A stretch of DNA of 64,000 nt from Smallanthus sonchifolius (GCA_023525975.1 CM042020.1:114437207-114501206); one strand, 5' to 3'. Counted from the first letter of the stretch, positions 11,301 to 22,851 are shown. The notes: a model not told the origin generated them from the sequence alone. Program-made: numbers and translations.

Positions 11301-12966
11301 CTACTTGTATGGAGTTAAATCCACCATCTAATCTGATCACAAAAGCTTGAAATACTTTTTCGAACAAAAGGAACTAAACATGAGGCAAAGAAGATGGTTA
11401 GAGCTACTGAAAGACTATGACTGTGAGATATTGTACCATCCAGGCAAGGCAAACGTAGTGGCTGACGCTTTAAGTAGAAAGGAAGAAGCGGCACCTATCC
11501 GGATCAAAGCGTGTCAGTTGATTATAACACCAGACTTGATGGGTGAAATATCAAAGGCACAAGATGAAGCATTGTTAGAAAGAAATGTGAAACGGGAAAG
11601 AATAGTAGGACAACAAGGGAACTTAGATGCAAATGCATAAGGAGTACGAACTAGGTTTGGCCGGATGTGGATACCTAAGATTGGCGAGCTTAGAGCCAAA
11701 ATACTCGATGAGGCCCATAAGTCTCGTTATTCTATCCACCCCGGGACAAACAAAATGTATCAAGACTTGAAGAAAGAATACTGGTGGCCTGGCATGAAGA
11801 ATGATGTGACAGAATACGTGAGCAAGTGCCTAACGTGTTCTCTAGTTAAGGCCGAGCACCAGAAGCCATGTGGTAAAATGCAACCCCTACCCATACCGGA
11901 ATGGAAGTGGGAAGAGATCACAATGGACTTCATTACCATGCTACCGCGAACAGCTAAAGGCAATGATACCATTTGGGTGATCGTCGACCGCTTGACGAAA
12001 AGTGCTCACTTCTTGCCAATACGTGAGACTTCTTCATCAGAAAGATTAGCAGAAATTTTTATCAAGGAAATTGTGAGCAGACATGGTATGCAGCTGTCGA
12101 TTGTGTCTGACAGGGATACTAGATTCACGTCAAGGTTTTGGAAGAAATTCAATGAAGCAATGGGCACTAGATTGAACATCGGCACCGCTTACCACCCTCA
12201 AACCGATGGTCAATTTGAAAGGACCATTCAGACCTTGGAGGACATGCTCCGGGCCTGTATCATTGACTTCGGTAGGAGTTGGGACAACCATCTACCATTG
12301 GCAGAATTTTTATATAACAACAGCTATCACTCGACTATTGGCATGCCGCCATTTGAAATGTTGTATGGGAGGAAATGTAGGACCCCGGTTTGTTGGGGGG
12401 AAATTGGACAGAAGGATTTTGCAAGTCTCGAAGTGGTTAAAGCTACTTATGAGAAATTTGATCAAATCAAAGCTCGAATGAAAGCTGCAAAAGACAGACA
12501 GAAATCATACGCGGATAAGAGAAGAAGGGATTTAAAGTTTCAAGTAGGGGACATGGTACTGTTAAAGGTATCACCATGGAAAGGAATCATCTGATTCAGA
12601 AAGCGTGGCAAACTAAGCCCAAGGTTTGTCGGGCCTTTCAAGATTTTAGCAAGAGTGGGTCAAGTTGCTTACAGACTCGACCTACCCGTTGAGCTTAGTG
12701 GAATACACCCTACGTTTCACGTGTCGCACTTACGCAAGTGCCTAGCTGACGACACAGCTCACATACCTTACGACGAGATCGAAGTGGATAACAGTCTAAA
12801 TTATGTAGAAGAACCAATAGCCATTCTTGACCGAGCTGAAAAACGACTACGCAATAAGTCGATACCGTTAGTCAAGATACAATGGAAGCACAGAAAAGGG
12901 TCAGAGGCTACATGGGAAAAGGAAGACGAGATGAGGGGACTGTACCCTCAATTGTTTAACGTATGA
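8398..12966 (+). pseudogene. Gag-pol polyprotein with three nonsense codons
   Basis: One continuous frame encodes, in order: a basic Gly/Arg-rich N terminus; the gag domain (about residues 120-270); zinc knuckles (CYRCGKAGHYSRDC near 349, then a second knuckle whose second Cys is Ser); protease (FDSGAS near 435); reverse transcriptase (VFIDDILVYSK near 768); RNase H (VVYSDASGQGLG near 915); integrase with an HHCC zinc finger and DDE core (SDRDTRFTS, HPQTDGQ); and a chromodomain-like tail (VQWKHRKGSEATWE-type). Stops interrupt the frame at 11329-11331 (TAA, RNase H), 11638-11640 (TAA, before integrase) and 12592-12594 (TGA, after the integrase core). The reading frame itself is never shifted, so decay is by point mutation only. 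The TGA is what CpG decay of an Arg codon would give. Confidence 0.93.
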
Positions 12967-12990
12967 ACAGTTTCGAGGACGAAACCTCTT

Positions 12991-13005
12991 TAAGGAGGGT
13001 AGACT
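12991..13005 (+). other. Polypurine tract
   Basis: TAAGGAGGGTAGACT directly precedes the 3' LTR. It is the expected plus-strand primer position of the gypsy element. Confidence 0.75.
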
Positions 13006-15005
13006 TGTAACATCCCAAAAATAATAAAACGAATAAATATAGCGAGACCGGTGATTTAGTTGGATTATTTAAACAAAAAGGGAGCGGGCCTGGGCCCGGC
13101 TTCAATGGGCCGAGGGAAGCCCATGCACATAAGAAGCAAGGCAGCCCTCTTCCCTGCTCATTTCCCCATCTCACGCAGCTTTTAGAGAGAGAAAGGAGAG
13201 CTCGGGTCTAGAGAGAGAAAGTGACGGATCAACTCGGGAATTCAGGAGAACGTTGCTGCTGTTCTCGTGATCATATCCTCTGAATCAGAAATCCAATCCA
13301 GGTAACGATTCGATCACATTATGAGTTTTTGTTCGTTTTGGGAAGTTTCGGGTTTTGGCTAAAAGATAACGATTTTGCGGATGAATCTTGAAAGTGAACT
13401 TAGGTATAGCATCTAGAATGAAAAACGAACGTTTTGATCAAAGAAAATTTAGATATCGACATGATCAGATTCGCATGCAGAACATTCGGATTTTTGAGGA
13501 AGGCGATAAGTGCAGACCCATCGAAACTACTTAGTTTCGATATGTGCAGACCTATCGAAACTACCCAGTTTCGATATATGCAGACCCAATCGAAACTACC
13601 ATAGTTTCGATATGAGCCCCCGATCCGAAGCTAAGATAATACATAAGTTACTATCGAAACTACCTATCGAAACTACCAAGTTTCGACAGAAACAACCTAT
13701 CGAAACTACCAAGTTTCGATATTAGCTAATCAATCGAAACTACTATGTTCAAGCATAGTGATGTCTAGTGTCATCTAGGAGCACCATCTTATGTGTATGA
13801 CTTTATTATACAGATCGTGTGTGACATTAGTGAAGCTCAGTAGCCAGCTTAGTGTATTACAGAAACTACTCATCAGGTGAGTTCTATGTGCCCCATTCTA
13901 TGTTATGTGCAAATGTTTTCAAATGTTTTGGGGCTGAAATGTATACACTAAGTGAATAAATGTTATGAATGTCAATGTGATCATATGTGTTATACAAGTA
14001 TATATATATACCTATACACGAAAGAGAAATTATGAATAAAGAATGAAAAGCATGATTATAAAGAATGAATGAAAGTATAACACAATATGAAAGAATGAAA
14101 TCCTGCTTTATATCCATGTATATATTGCTTGCCAAGTACAAAAAATGTTATGGACGCTTCGATGATAACGGCTACTTCGGTAGACGGACGACGATGTGAT
14201 TATTTTACAACCGGGACAAGTGCGTTCCTTCATCAGCTAGGACGTACGAATGCCATTAATGGACGGTCGAAGCAATTGGCATATTATAGTAGAACGGTTG
14301 TATAAATAATAGTCGCATGGGAAACGGATACCTTCGGGTAGACGGGCGAATTACGGCCTACGACGGTAGGACGGTTGTAAGTCATGACGGACGGACAAAG
14401 ATTGCCGGACGGTTGTAAGAATAAAATGACGGACTGCACTAGTTGTCGGACGGTTGTAAGTATAGGCGGGCCATGACGATGGACCACGGCGATTGTCTTT
14501 GTGACATTCGTAAGCAAATGACGGGTTGATCACCCTTATAGAATATGACCCATGAAATTAAAGAAAGAAAGAAAAGAAAGAAAAGGGTGAATGCATATAT
14601 ATATATATATGAAATCACAAAAATACAGAAAAGAAAGATGAAAGAAAGGCAAAAGTTATGAATACGTATTTATATGAATGACTATACCGTAATGCATAGT
14701 TATAAAGTAAAGAAAAGAATGTTTATATCAAATCGCATTAAACTAGAACTCACCAGCGTTAGCTGACTTTTAGTATACATTTCAGGTAAAGGAAGAAAAG
14801 GTCGTGCGATGGCGTGAAGGTTACCCGGCACAAGACTGACATCCCACTTTTGTTTGTTAAGACAATGTTGTGTTTTTAATTGTCAAGGCTTCCGCTGTTA
14901 TGTAATGTAATTGAATGATGAATGTTTTAAATTTAAGTTCAGTATTTATGGCTATGTTTATGAGTAAATCCAACAAGTGAGGTCACCCGGGAAAGGGGCC
15001 TTACA
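13006..15005 (+). repeat. 3' LTR of the Tekay-type element
   Basis: 2000 bp and nearly identical to the 5' LTR. Most of the differences are C/T or G/A transitions, and there is an extra TATA in the microsatellite near 14597-14610. It carries the same hairpin array (13520-13741) and ACGGTTGTAAG cluster. It is followed by the TACAG duplication. Confidence 0.93.
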
Positions 15006-15107
15006 TACAGGGACTGACGATTGAGATCTGACTAGGGGGTGGTGGCAGGGGTGGTGGCGGATTTTCTGACGAGGTGGTGGTGGGAAGATAGCGGTGGTCT
15101 GGCGGTG

Positions 15108-17941
15108 TGTAACATCCCGAAAATCCACATAATAATTATTTGAGCTAACAGATGATCCAAGACTTTTGTAAATGAGACGGTTAATGAAGGTTTTCACGTA
15201 AAACCCTATTTATGGAATTAAAAGGACCTGGTTAGCCAAAAGAGGATCGGTTTGGGTTGAGTATGCGCAAAACTGAAACCCGGGTACTAGAATGTAAACC
15301 TTAAAGGTTTAAATACCACTTAATGAGAAACCCTAGGCCATAAACGGCCTAGGTTGCGCACGACGGCAATGAGAAAAAGAGAGGGAGAGACTGTGCGATC
15401 GGGGAGGCCGGAGGTGGTGGTTCGAAGACGGTTTTCAATCGGGAACTACATAATTAGCCAAGGTAAACTTCGTGTGTACTTTACGTATTTCCTTTCATGT
15501 TGTGGGTCAAGGAAAACACGTATAGGGGTTGAGCTTTTGGTTACGGTCGGCAACTAGGACGAGTGAAGGGGATGCCCGACTGCGATGGTGGTATGGGGAT
15601 GCTAGGTGACCGGCGGCAGGGTGGTTTCGCACGACAGTGACGGCCAGCAAGGGAGAGGTCACGGTGGTGACTGGTGGGGGTAGTGATCGAATGTCGGGAA
15701 GGAGAAGGGAGAGAGGGGGGGACAAGCGTCGAGAGGTCTGCTGTGGTGGCACACCTACGGTGGTTCTCGGCGGCTGTGGGACGGCAGTGGTGGTGTAGTA
15801 CCGCGACGGAAAGCATGGAGGACGATTGTAATGGTGCTAGACTAGGGTTTTTGCATGACAAGCAGGCAATGGAAGCCGACGGGGACGAGGACGGGGTGTC
15901 GTGGCCACGGCGGTGATGCACGACGATGGTGATGGTACCGTGGTGACACATGAACGAGCTCGGGTGTGAGTTGGGACAAGCTAGGGTTGCATGGCATACG
16001 TGCATGCATGCATAAGTCCCGGTTTTAGCATTAGGATTCTAAACGAGTCAAGGATGGTCCGATGCGAGTTGGTTGTTACTAGATAAAAACGGCTAAGAGT
16101 TTGCATGGCATGTATGCACATGCATGGAGGGCTCGAGTTCGGGCAAACGAGACCTAAAAAGGTCGGGAACCATATTATACGTAAACCCGTGAGATTGGGG
16201 TTTTTGGGAGAACGAGGAAAAGATAAGACAAACGTTGGGGAATTATTCATATTTATGAGTTATTCGATATACCGGTTTTAACGTAATCTGATCATGTGAT
16301 CATACGTTGACAGGTTCGGGATTTGCGCAAGTGATCGGGGTGCAGAGCAAGGATCTAAACTCAGCTTAACCTGTGAGTTTCTAATCCCCTCTTTTAAATG
16401 TTTTACTATTCTGGGGCTATCGTACATACTAACATGTTTTATTATACGAACGTATTACGAGTTATAATTTAAACTTGAAGTCTTTTATGAGACCAATATG
16501 TAATAATGAGCTAAGGGTCGTTATGGGATCCTTAGGGTGGGTGAACAAGAGTTGGGATGATCGGTGTTTGTCATCTTATGAGTTAGTCGAGAATTTAGTT
16601 AAACCTGCGATAGTTATATAAGGAGAGTTAGCAGGGGAACCCGTATGTGGTTCATTAACGAGTCAAGTAGATGCTAGTATACTGTTAAGCGTCATGTGTT
16701 TGATTTTGTGAGTATTGTGTCGTTGTCCTCGTGACACGGTGAGTATCGTGTTTGCATGGGTCTAGGTGGTGTCCATGGTATGTACGGGCTATAAGTCGGT
16801 ACGATGTCTGTGTGTTGTATAATTACCTATTCGAAAAGAGTTGGGTAATGGGTCTAGACATTAAGAGGATACGTCTAAAGTAAGTATTGGATTACTCTCG
16901 TAAGTGATCCGTGAAAGGGTGGTGAGTCGTAGTACATGTCCAGGTAGTATCATGTGTACATATGTGTTGTTTTGTGTGCTTGACAGTGGTGTTGAGGACG
17001 AAGTCCTTCTGGGTCATCATCGTATGGGTGATGTGTCAGTCACCGTATGGTAGATGATATAGTCACCGTGTGGGTGGCCGGGTAGTCATCGTAGATGACG
17101 AGTGTGTCACTATGTTTAGTGACGGGGCCCTGTAACAAGGGTATAACTAAGCTTAGGACGAGTATCCCGACGGGGATAACCCTGACGAGGGTGCGGTGGT
17201 GAGGTATGTGTTTGTGTGCATTTATATATGTTAAATTGCATGCAAGTGATGAGTTATATTAATTGTGTATGAGATGATATTGATGTGATAAATAGATGGA
17301 ATCAATGTGATGTGTCGAGTTAGATTGACCGTTTTGTCGGGAAGAGTATATTGTGTGCAACTGTTAAGTCAGTCGGGTTATGAGAGTCCTGGTTAGGACT
17401 GGTAAGTCGGTGTCTAGAGGTTGGTCGAGTTAACCAGCGTATGGTTAATATATATGGTAAATTGTGAGTTATCAGTGTAGGAAGCTCGTTCTATGTCGGT
17501 GAGACTTACTGAGTTAAAATGGTGGGTAGAGTCTGGGGTGGTGAATCATTTGGGATATTATAAGATAACGGGGGTTATTTATATGATAAAAATCTATACA
17601 ACTATTTTCTAAGGACCAGAGGGTCTTGAATGAAAATAATTATATAAAGAGATGAGTTGGCCGTGGTTTAAATTAAACTATTAGAACTCACTCAGCGTAG
17701 CTGACTTTGTATGTACGTTATATTGTTTTGCAGGCGAGTCTGCCAGAGGAGGTATCTTGGCTTGGGAGCGGTGCTACTCGGGTTGGTGTGCATGCATTCG
17801 TCAGGTAATGTTATCAAAGTTAACGAGTTTAAAGATAATATTATTTTGAGAAAGACTTCCACTGTTTATGTAAATGAAAGTTAGATGTTTTTAAAGAGTT
17901 TAACCAGTTATGAGAACCAACTGTAGGGTGCCTGGTTTACA
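15108..17941 (+). mobile_element. Solo Ty3/gypsy LTR
   Basis: A 2834-bp segment begins TGTAACATCC and ends TTTACA. It is flanked by a perfect 5-bp duplication CGGTG (15103-15107 and 17942-17946). No internal domain or second LTR is present, so it is a solo LTR left by recombination. Its 3' part resembles the complete element's LTR (ACTCA...GCG-TAGCTGACTT...GTA, then GGCTTCCACTG/GACTTCCACTG), which places it in a related gypsy family. Reading frames within 15354-16250 follow repeats such as GGTGGTGG and show no recognisable protein. Confidence 0.88.
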
Positions 17942-18389
17942 CGGTGGTGGCCGGTGGGGGTTAAGATAAAGGAGACGATAAGGAGAGGAGGATGGTTGGG
18001 TTAATTACACAATGGTCCCTGTGGGTTATTTTGTTTATAAAATGGTCCCTCGCCAAACTTAAGTTACACAATCAGTCATTTTAACGTGAAAAGACTTAAC
18101 TGTCCTTGAACTTAACAAAAAAATTAACAACAGTTAGTCTTAATACCCAATAGTGTTATAAAATGAAAACATAATACCCATATTTGCAACTTGAAAGCCT
18201 TAGTACCCATATCTGTTACTTTTTACAAACCATAGGGAGTATCCATGTAATTAACTCTTATATCCACGTGAATGATAAAAAAGGAAAACTTTTAGCAACA
18301 TAAAAATCAAACAAAACTTACTTAATATATAACATATTATGCATTTATATTTAACAATACATCCGGTATTGGTGTTCCCTCCTCTCGTG

Positions 18390-19046
18390 TAGGACTGTTC
18401 ACGAACCGAACCGAGCGAAGGTCTGCTCGAACTCGGTTCGTTTACAAAACCGAGCGACTCGGTTCGGTTCGAATTTACAAATCCAAGCAAGAATGTATTG
18501 CTCAAAATCGGTTCGATTTATATTCGAGCCGCTCGGTTCGGTTCGTTTTTGCTCGATTTCAAAAATCCGAATCCTAGGAAATCCAAAAAACCATCTTCAT
18601 CTTCAAAATCCGAGGCATGTAGTCCAATAAACAGTACCAATTAATCAGGTTTAACCCAACAATGGTGAGCCCAAACACACCTTAATCTGTGTTAATCAGG
18701 TAATCAGACGAACCTTAAGACGGGAAACAAATAACCTTGCAGACGAGAATAAAGGGTTAAGACAGTAATCAATTAAACTTGTAGACGGGAACTAACCTTG
18801 CTGACGAATGGATGAAACTTTCTTGATTCGAGGTGACTCGTAGATTAAAAAAAATAATTCGGGCCAAACCGAACGAGCAGCGAGCGAGCGTACCTATGCT
18901 CGTGCTCGGTTCGTTTACAAACCGAACCGAGCGACTCGGCTCATTTTTAACCGAGCGGAAATCGAACGAGCGTAGTTCTGAGCATTTTTCGAGTGAGTAT
19001 CGAGCGAGTTACGAGTTTCGAGCGTCGAGCATTTTGGACAGCCCTA
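18390..19046. mobile_element. hAT-type non-autonomous element (CTCGGTTCG-rich)
   Basis: 657 bp with an 8-bp target duplication CTCTCGTG (18382-18389 and 19047-19054). Its ends are TAGGACTGTTCACG and, inverted, TAGGGCTGTCCAAA. The subterminal parts are packed with CGAACCGAGCGA/CTCGGTTCG words in both orientations, while the middle is ordinary AT-rich DNA with no gene. The duplication length and TAGGG-type ends indicate the hAT superfamily. Confidence 0.85.
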
Positions 19047-19054
19047 CTCTCGTG

Positions 19055-19376
19055 AGAGGCCCGTGAGTTGGGATTTCGTGAGTGTGCTCACATTCGTAAG
19101 GTTTATTATATGTTTTTAATTAATTAATTAAATTAATTGTCTGGAAGTAATTAATAAATAATGTATAAAAAATGTTTCACACATTGACCATAAACTTCCC
19201 AAGTAAGTGAGGAGTGAGCGAGGTGATACCTACGTGATAGTCACTTTTTGCTCGCGATAATTAACCATACCTAACGCCCTAAACGTAAAATGTATATTAG
19301 TTATTTAATTTTTACTTGAGTGGATATTAAATGAATGATATGGGCTTTACATCTTACCTAAAATGTACATGTTTTA
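19055..19376. other. AT-rich spacer
   Basis: No gene. It contains a run of AATT words (ATTAATTAATTAAATTAATT near 19116) and nothing else of note. Confidence 0.5.
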
Positions 19377-19385
19377 TTTACATTA

Positions 19386-19987
19386 GAGTAAACTGTTATT
19401 TTCGTCCCTGTGGTTTGGTCAAAATTGCCACTTTCATCCAATAGTTTGTTTTTTTGTATCTGGGTCCTCGTGGTTTTAAAATATTGCCATTTTCATCCTC
19501 GTGGTTTTAAAATATTGCCACTTTCATCCAGTCAGCTAACACCGTCTGTTTTTCTCAATTAAATGAGGGGTATTTCAGTCCTTTTACATATTTGTTTTAT
19601 TTCTTCATCTTTTTTACTCTCACTTTTTAATCATAAAAACAAGCGACGGAGGTGTTCCAGTGGTGCTCGTCGGAAACTGGTCAGGAAAAGAGGAAGAAGG
19701 CCAGCAGGTGGATGATTAAATTAGAGGTTAAATTGGGGATGATTAAAAAGTGAGAGTAAAAAAGATGAAAAAATAAAACAAATAAGTAAAAGGACTGAAA
19801 TACCCCTCATTTAACTGAGAAAAACGGACGGTGTTAGCTGACTGGATGAAAGTGGCAATATTTTAAAACCACGAGGATGAAAATGGCAATATTTTAAAAC
19901 CATGAGGACCCAGATACAAAAAAACAAACTATTGGATGAAAGTGGCAATTTTGACCAAACCACAGGGACGAAAATGACAGTTTACTC
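19386..19987. mobile_element. Foldback Mutator-type MITE with 9-bp duplication
   Basis: 602 bp in which the left 250 bp (from GAGTAAACTGT) are the inverted complement of the right 250 bp (ending ACAGTTTACTC). The two arms are nearly identical throughout. A perfect 9-bp duplication TTTACATTA flanks it (19377-19385 and 19988-19996), the signature of Mutator-like elements. A central loop of about 100 bp (GGAGGTGTTCCAGTGG...) separates the arms. It has no coding capacity. Arm similarity suggests recent insertion or strong constraint. Confidence 0.9.
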
Positions 19988-19997
19988 TTTACATTAT

Positions 19998-20392
19998 TAA
20001 CATATTATTTGTCGTTAGATTGAATAATGTTTTTTTTTACCCCAAAAGTTTTTTTTATAGATATGGTCCAAAAGTTTTAGTTTTTTTTGACAAAAAAGTT
20101 ATTTTTTTTAGATTTGCCACAAAACTTCAATAGAGTAAACTTTAGTTTTTTTTCTCAAGTTTGATTTTTTATAAAATTGTAACAAAAGTACAATGGGTTT
20201 ATTTTTTTAGTAAACTTTCGTTATTTTTTTAAACGGTATAGACGGCTTTGTTTAGTATTTTTTTATGAGCTCCGAGTTTTTTTTTATCGTATGCTATAAC
20301 GAGTATATGCTTCGACTTAACTTTTATCATCGTGGACGAGCCGAACCGATAACTACCAAACTCTCGTCTCGTAGTGCGAGAGAAAAAACTAG
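19998..20392 (+). mobile_element. Helitron-type 3' terminal copy 1
   Basis: This block ends in a hairpin (CTCTCGTCTCGTAGTGCGAGAG) followed by AAAAAA and CTAG, next to T, the canonical Helitron 3' end. The whole block recurs at 20637-21034. The body has T-runs and repeated AAAAGTTTTTTTT phrases. The 5' end is not identified. Confidence 0.55.
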
Positions 20393-20636
20393 TTTGATTG
20401 ATTGATCATAGTCCACTGGCAGGGGGGTGGATTACTAGAACTTTAACCTACACTTATTCTTTTTCACAGTTTCAGTTTCAGTTTCAGACTTTCAGTTTGT
20501 ACATGCTACGCCCCTTATCTTCTTTTTTTTTTGAATGACAAATATATTCAAGAGTTAATTGCATAAATGGCCATATGATTTGATCAACTTGTATCTTTGG
20601 TCCTTAACTTTTAAAAATTATAAACTTAGCACAGAC

Positions 20637-21034
20637 AATATTATTTGTCGTTAGATTGAATAGTGTTTTTTTTATCTCAAAAGTTTTTTTTTATAGATAT
20701 GGCCCAAAAGTTTTTTTTTTTTTTTTTACAAAAAAGTTATTTTTTTTAGATTTGCCACAAAACTTCAATAGAATAAACTTTAGTTTTTTTTCTCAAGTTT
20801 GATTTTTTATAAAATTGTAACAAAAGTTCAATGGGTTTATTTTTTTTAGTAAACTTTCATTATTTTTTTTAAACGGTATGAACGGCTTTGTTTAGTATTT
20901 TTTTTGTGAGCGATCCGAGTTTTTTTTATCGTACGCTATAGCGATTGTATGCTTCGACTTAACTTTTATCACTGTGGACGAGCCGAACCGATAACTACCA
21001 AACTCTCGCCGCGTAGCGCGGGAGAAAAAACTAC
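20637..21034 (+). mobile_element. Helitron-type 3' terminal copy 2
   Basis: This is a near copy of 19998-20392 in the same orientation. It ends with the same kind of hairpin (CTCTCGCCGCGTAGCGCGGGAG) and AAAAAACTAC. The terminal CTAG has become CTAC, or the end is read through. The 240 bp between the copies (20393-20636) contain a (TTTCAG)n-like stretch and no gene. Confidence 0.5.
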
Positions 21035-21242
21035 TTTAATTAAATATACACATTTTACATAAAATCTACATATAATATAAAGACACTATATGAAAAAATT
21101 ATACATATTACATAGATGAAATATAAATATAAAATACAAAAAAATAATAATAAAGAATAAAAACATACCCATAGTTTTAGGGGATTACCATTTTGCTGTC
21201 ATTCTTAAATTTAGTGGATTATAGTGGACAGGCATTTAGGAT

Positions 21243-21927
21243 TAGGGGTGTTCATCGGGTTTTTTAATCGGGTTTCGGGTTATTCGGTTCGGGTTATTCA
21301 GATTTTTTGTTATAAGAATCCTACCCGTTTACCGACCCAAATAAGATTCGGGTTAATCGATTTCGGGTTATTCAGTTTCGGGTTTATTCGGGTCGGGTTA
21401 ATCGGTATTCGGGTTTCTAAATATAAGTTGCAACGCATACTTTATTATTTAACTTAACATGATATTTATTAAATAATAATCACAAAATGTCAAATAAAAA
21501 CACTCTCAATATGATTTTCCGTTCAAACCCATGCACTAAACACGTAAATTAACTAAAAAAACATCAAATAAAATAAGCATAAAATCAAATTTTATCAACC
21601 AATCGTATAAACTAAAAAAAACGACAAATCGTATCAACCAATAAACTCATTAACAATGTTCACTATTCAAATTTTCACATTCATGTCTGCTCGTCCGTTT
21701 CCAATCATATACTAAAAAAAGTGAAATAAAATAAACATTAAAAATGTTTAGATTTATACTGAGCTAAGATTACAGATAACTATTAATAATAAAATACCTT
21801 TTTATTATTATTCGGGAACCCGATTAACCTTTTTTTAACCCAATTACCAAACCGAATACTATCTTCGGGTTCGGGTTAATTTGGGTCAGGTTCAGTATTC
21901 GGGTTTCGGGTAAAATGAACACCCCTA
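21243..21927. mobile_element. hAT-type non-autonomous element (CGGGTT-rich)
   Basis: 685 bp with an 8-bp duplication TTTAGGAT (21235-21242 and 21928-21935) and 13-bp terminal inverted repeats TAGGGGTGTTCAT. Both subterminal parts carry many copies of TCGGGTTATTCGG/TTCGGGTT. The centre is AT-rich and non-coding. Confidence 0.88.
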
Positions 21928-22001
21928 TTTAGGATTGTTTATTATAACTACTTATGTATTTGTAATATTTTATACTCAATAATCACATGTTTTAGTGATT
22001 C

Positions 22002-22430
22002 ACAAACACTATACTATATAATAAATGAAAGTTTTTTCATGCCACGTGTCGTCTCGATATTCATTCTCATTATTTTTTTTCCGTCTCTCTCTTATTAAAT
22101 ACACCTCTATCTTTTAATAATAATACATTTATAAAGAAAATACTAATTATACTAATAAATCATATTTATTTTAAATTATCACTTATTATAAGAAACTTTT
22201 AAATTTAATTATGTAACTTTTATTTTCAATCACATAGTAAATAAAAGTCAAATTACATAAAATATTAATTTACATATTTTCGAAACTCAATCATATATTA
22301 ATTTTTACATATTGTTTTGTATCCTTACTATGTAATACATTTTTACATCTGTAAAATATATAAATAAAGATTTAAAAATTTTATGTATTAATATTTTTTA
22401 CCCATGTGTATTACACGGGTTCTAAGCTAG
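22002..22430 (+). mobile_element. Non-autonomous Helitron
   Basis: The 5' part reads TCACAAACACTATACTATATAAT and then GCCACGTGTCG. The 3' part ends with the hairpin ACCCATGTGTATTACACGGGT, about seven bases, and CTAG (22427-22430) followed by T. Both ends fit plant Helitrons. No RepHel protein is encoded. The exact first base is uncertain by about ten positions. Confidence 0.55.
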
Positions 22431-22851
22431 TTAACTTATATAAAAAGGACAAACAAATAAATAGGTTTAAGAAAAATCCAGGTCCCTCATTTAAAAAAAA
22501 CAATTATTATAGATCTCTTGTTTATAGTTTTCCAAGACACACGTGTGTGTGGCCACCTTAAAACGGGTGTGAGTTGGCATTCTTACTTGACAAATTGTCT
22601 GAAAGTTGGCTCCAGTCGTGACGCGTACACGGCGGCCGGCTCATCATCATAATTTATCGCCCACAGCTTCTACTCTGGTCAGGAATATTCGCCGCCGATT
22701 GCCATGAAACACCCTTCTTGTTTAAATTCAGATCATTTTATACCACCGCCTGATATCAAATTAAATGATGTGTAATATGGCTTATTTGTGATTTTGGAAA
22801 GTGACGTGTCAAAAATGTGAAAGATATATTCATACACTAGATTAAATAGAA
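22431..22851. other. Spacer without a gene
   Basis: Mixed-composition DNA with no supported gene. GACGCGTACACGGCGGCCGGC near 22619 is a short GC-rich island with no recognised function. Confidence 0.45.

Larger units (their letters stand above)
6048..15005 (+). mobile_element. Ty3/gypsy Tekay-type chromovirus retrotransposon
   Basis: This is a structurally complete LTR retrotransposon. It has two LTRs of 1996 and 2000 bp (TGTAACATCC...CCTTACA), a primer-binding site, gag-pol, a polypurine tract, and a perfect 5-bp target duplication TACAG at 6043-6047 and 15006-15010. A C-terminal chromodomain-like tail, an iMet-type primer site and 2-kb LTRs fit the Tekay/Del clade. The LTRs differ at about 24 positions by eye plus one 4-bp TA indel, near 1.2 percent. 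This implies a recent insertion, under about 1 million years at commonly used plant rates. The pol frame has three in-frame stops, so this copy cannot move on its own. Confidence 0.93.
5460..18255. mobile_element. Long inverted-arm element interrupted by two gypsy insertions
   Basis: The left arm (about 5460-5703) and right arm (about 18000-18255) are inverted relatives. Shared phrases include ACATGGATA, GTAAAAAGTAACA, GGGTATTA, AAGACTAACT and the inner GGACCAwTGTGTAATT. Removing the gypsy element (6048-15010) and the solo LTR (15108-17946) leaves an element of roughly 1 kb: two arms of about 240 bp around a moderately GC-rich core (5704-6047, 15011-15107, 17947-17999). No coding capacity is recognised. 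Long arms suggest a Mutator-like or foldback element. No clean 9-bp duplication was found at its edges, so the superfamily is open. Confidence 0.55.

Noticed and set aside
15354..16250. Several overlapping open frames, up to 154 codons, in the solo LTR
   Set aside because: They overlap on both strands, are driven by GGTGG/CCACC composition, and lie wholly inside a bounded LTR.
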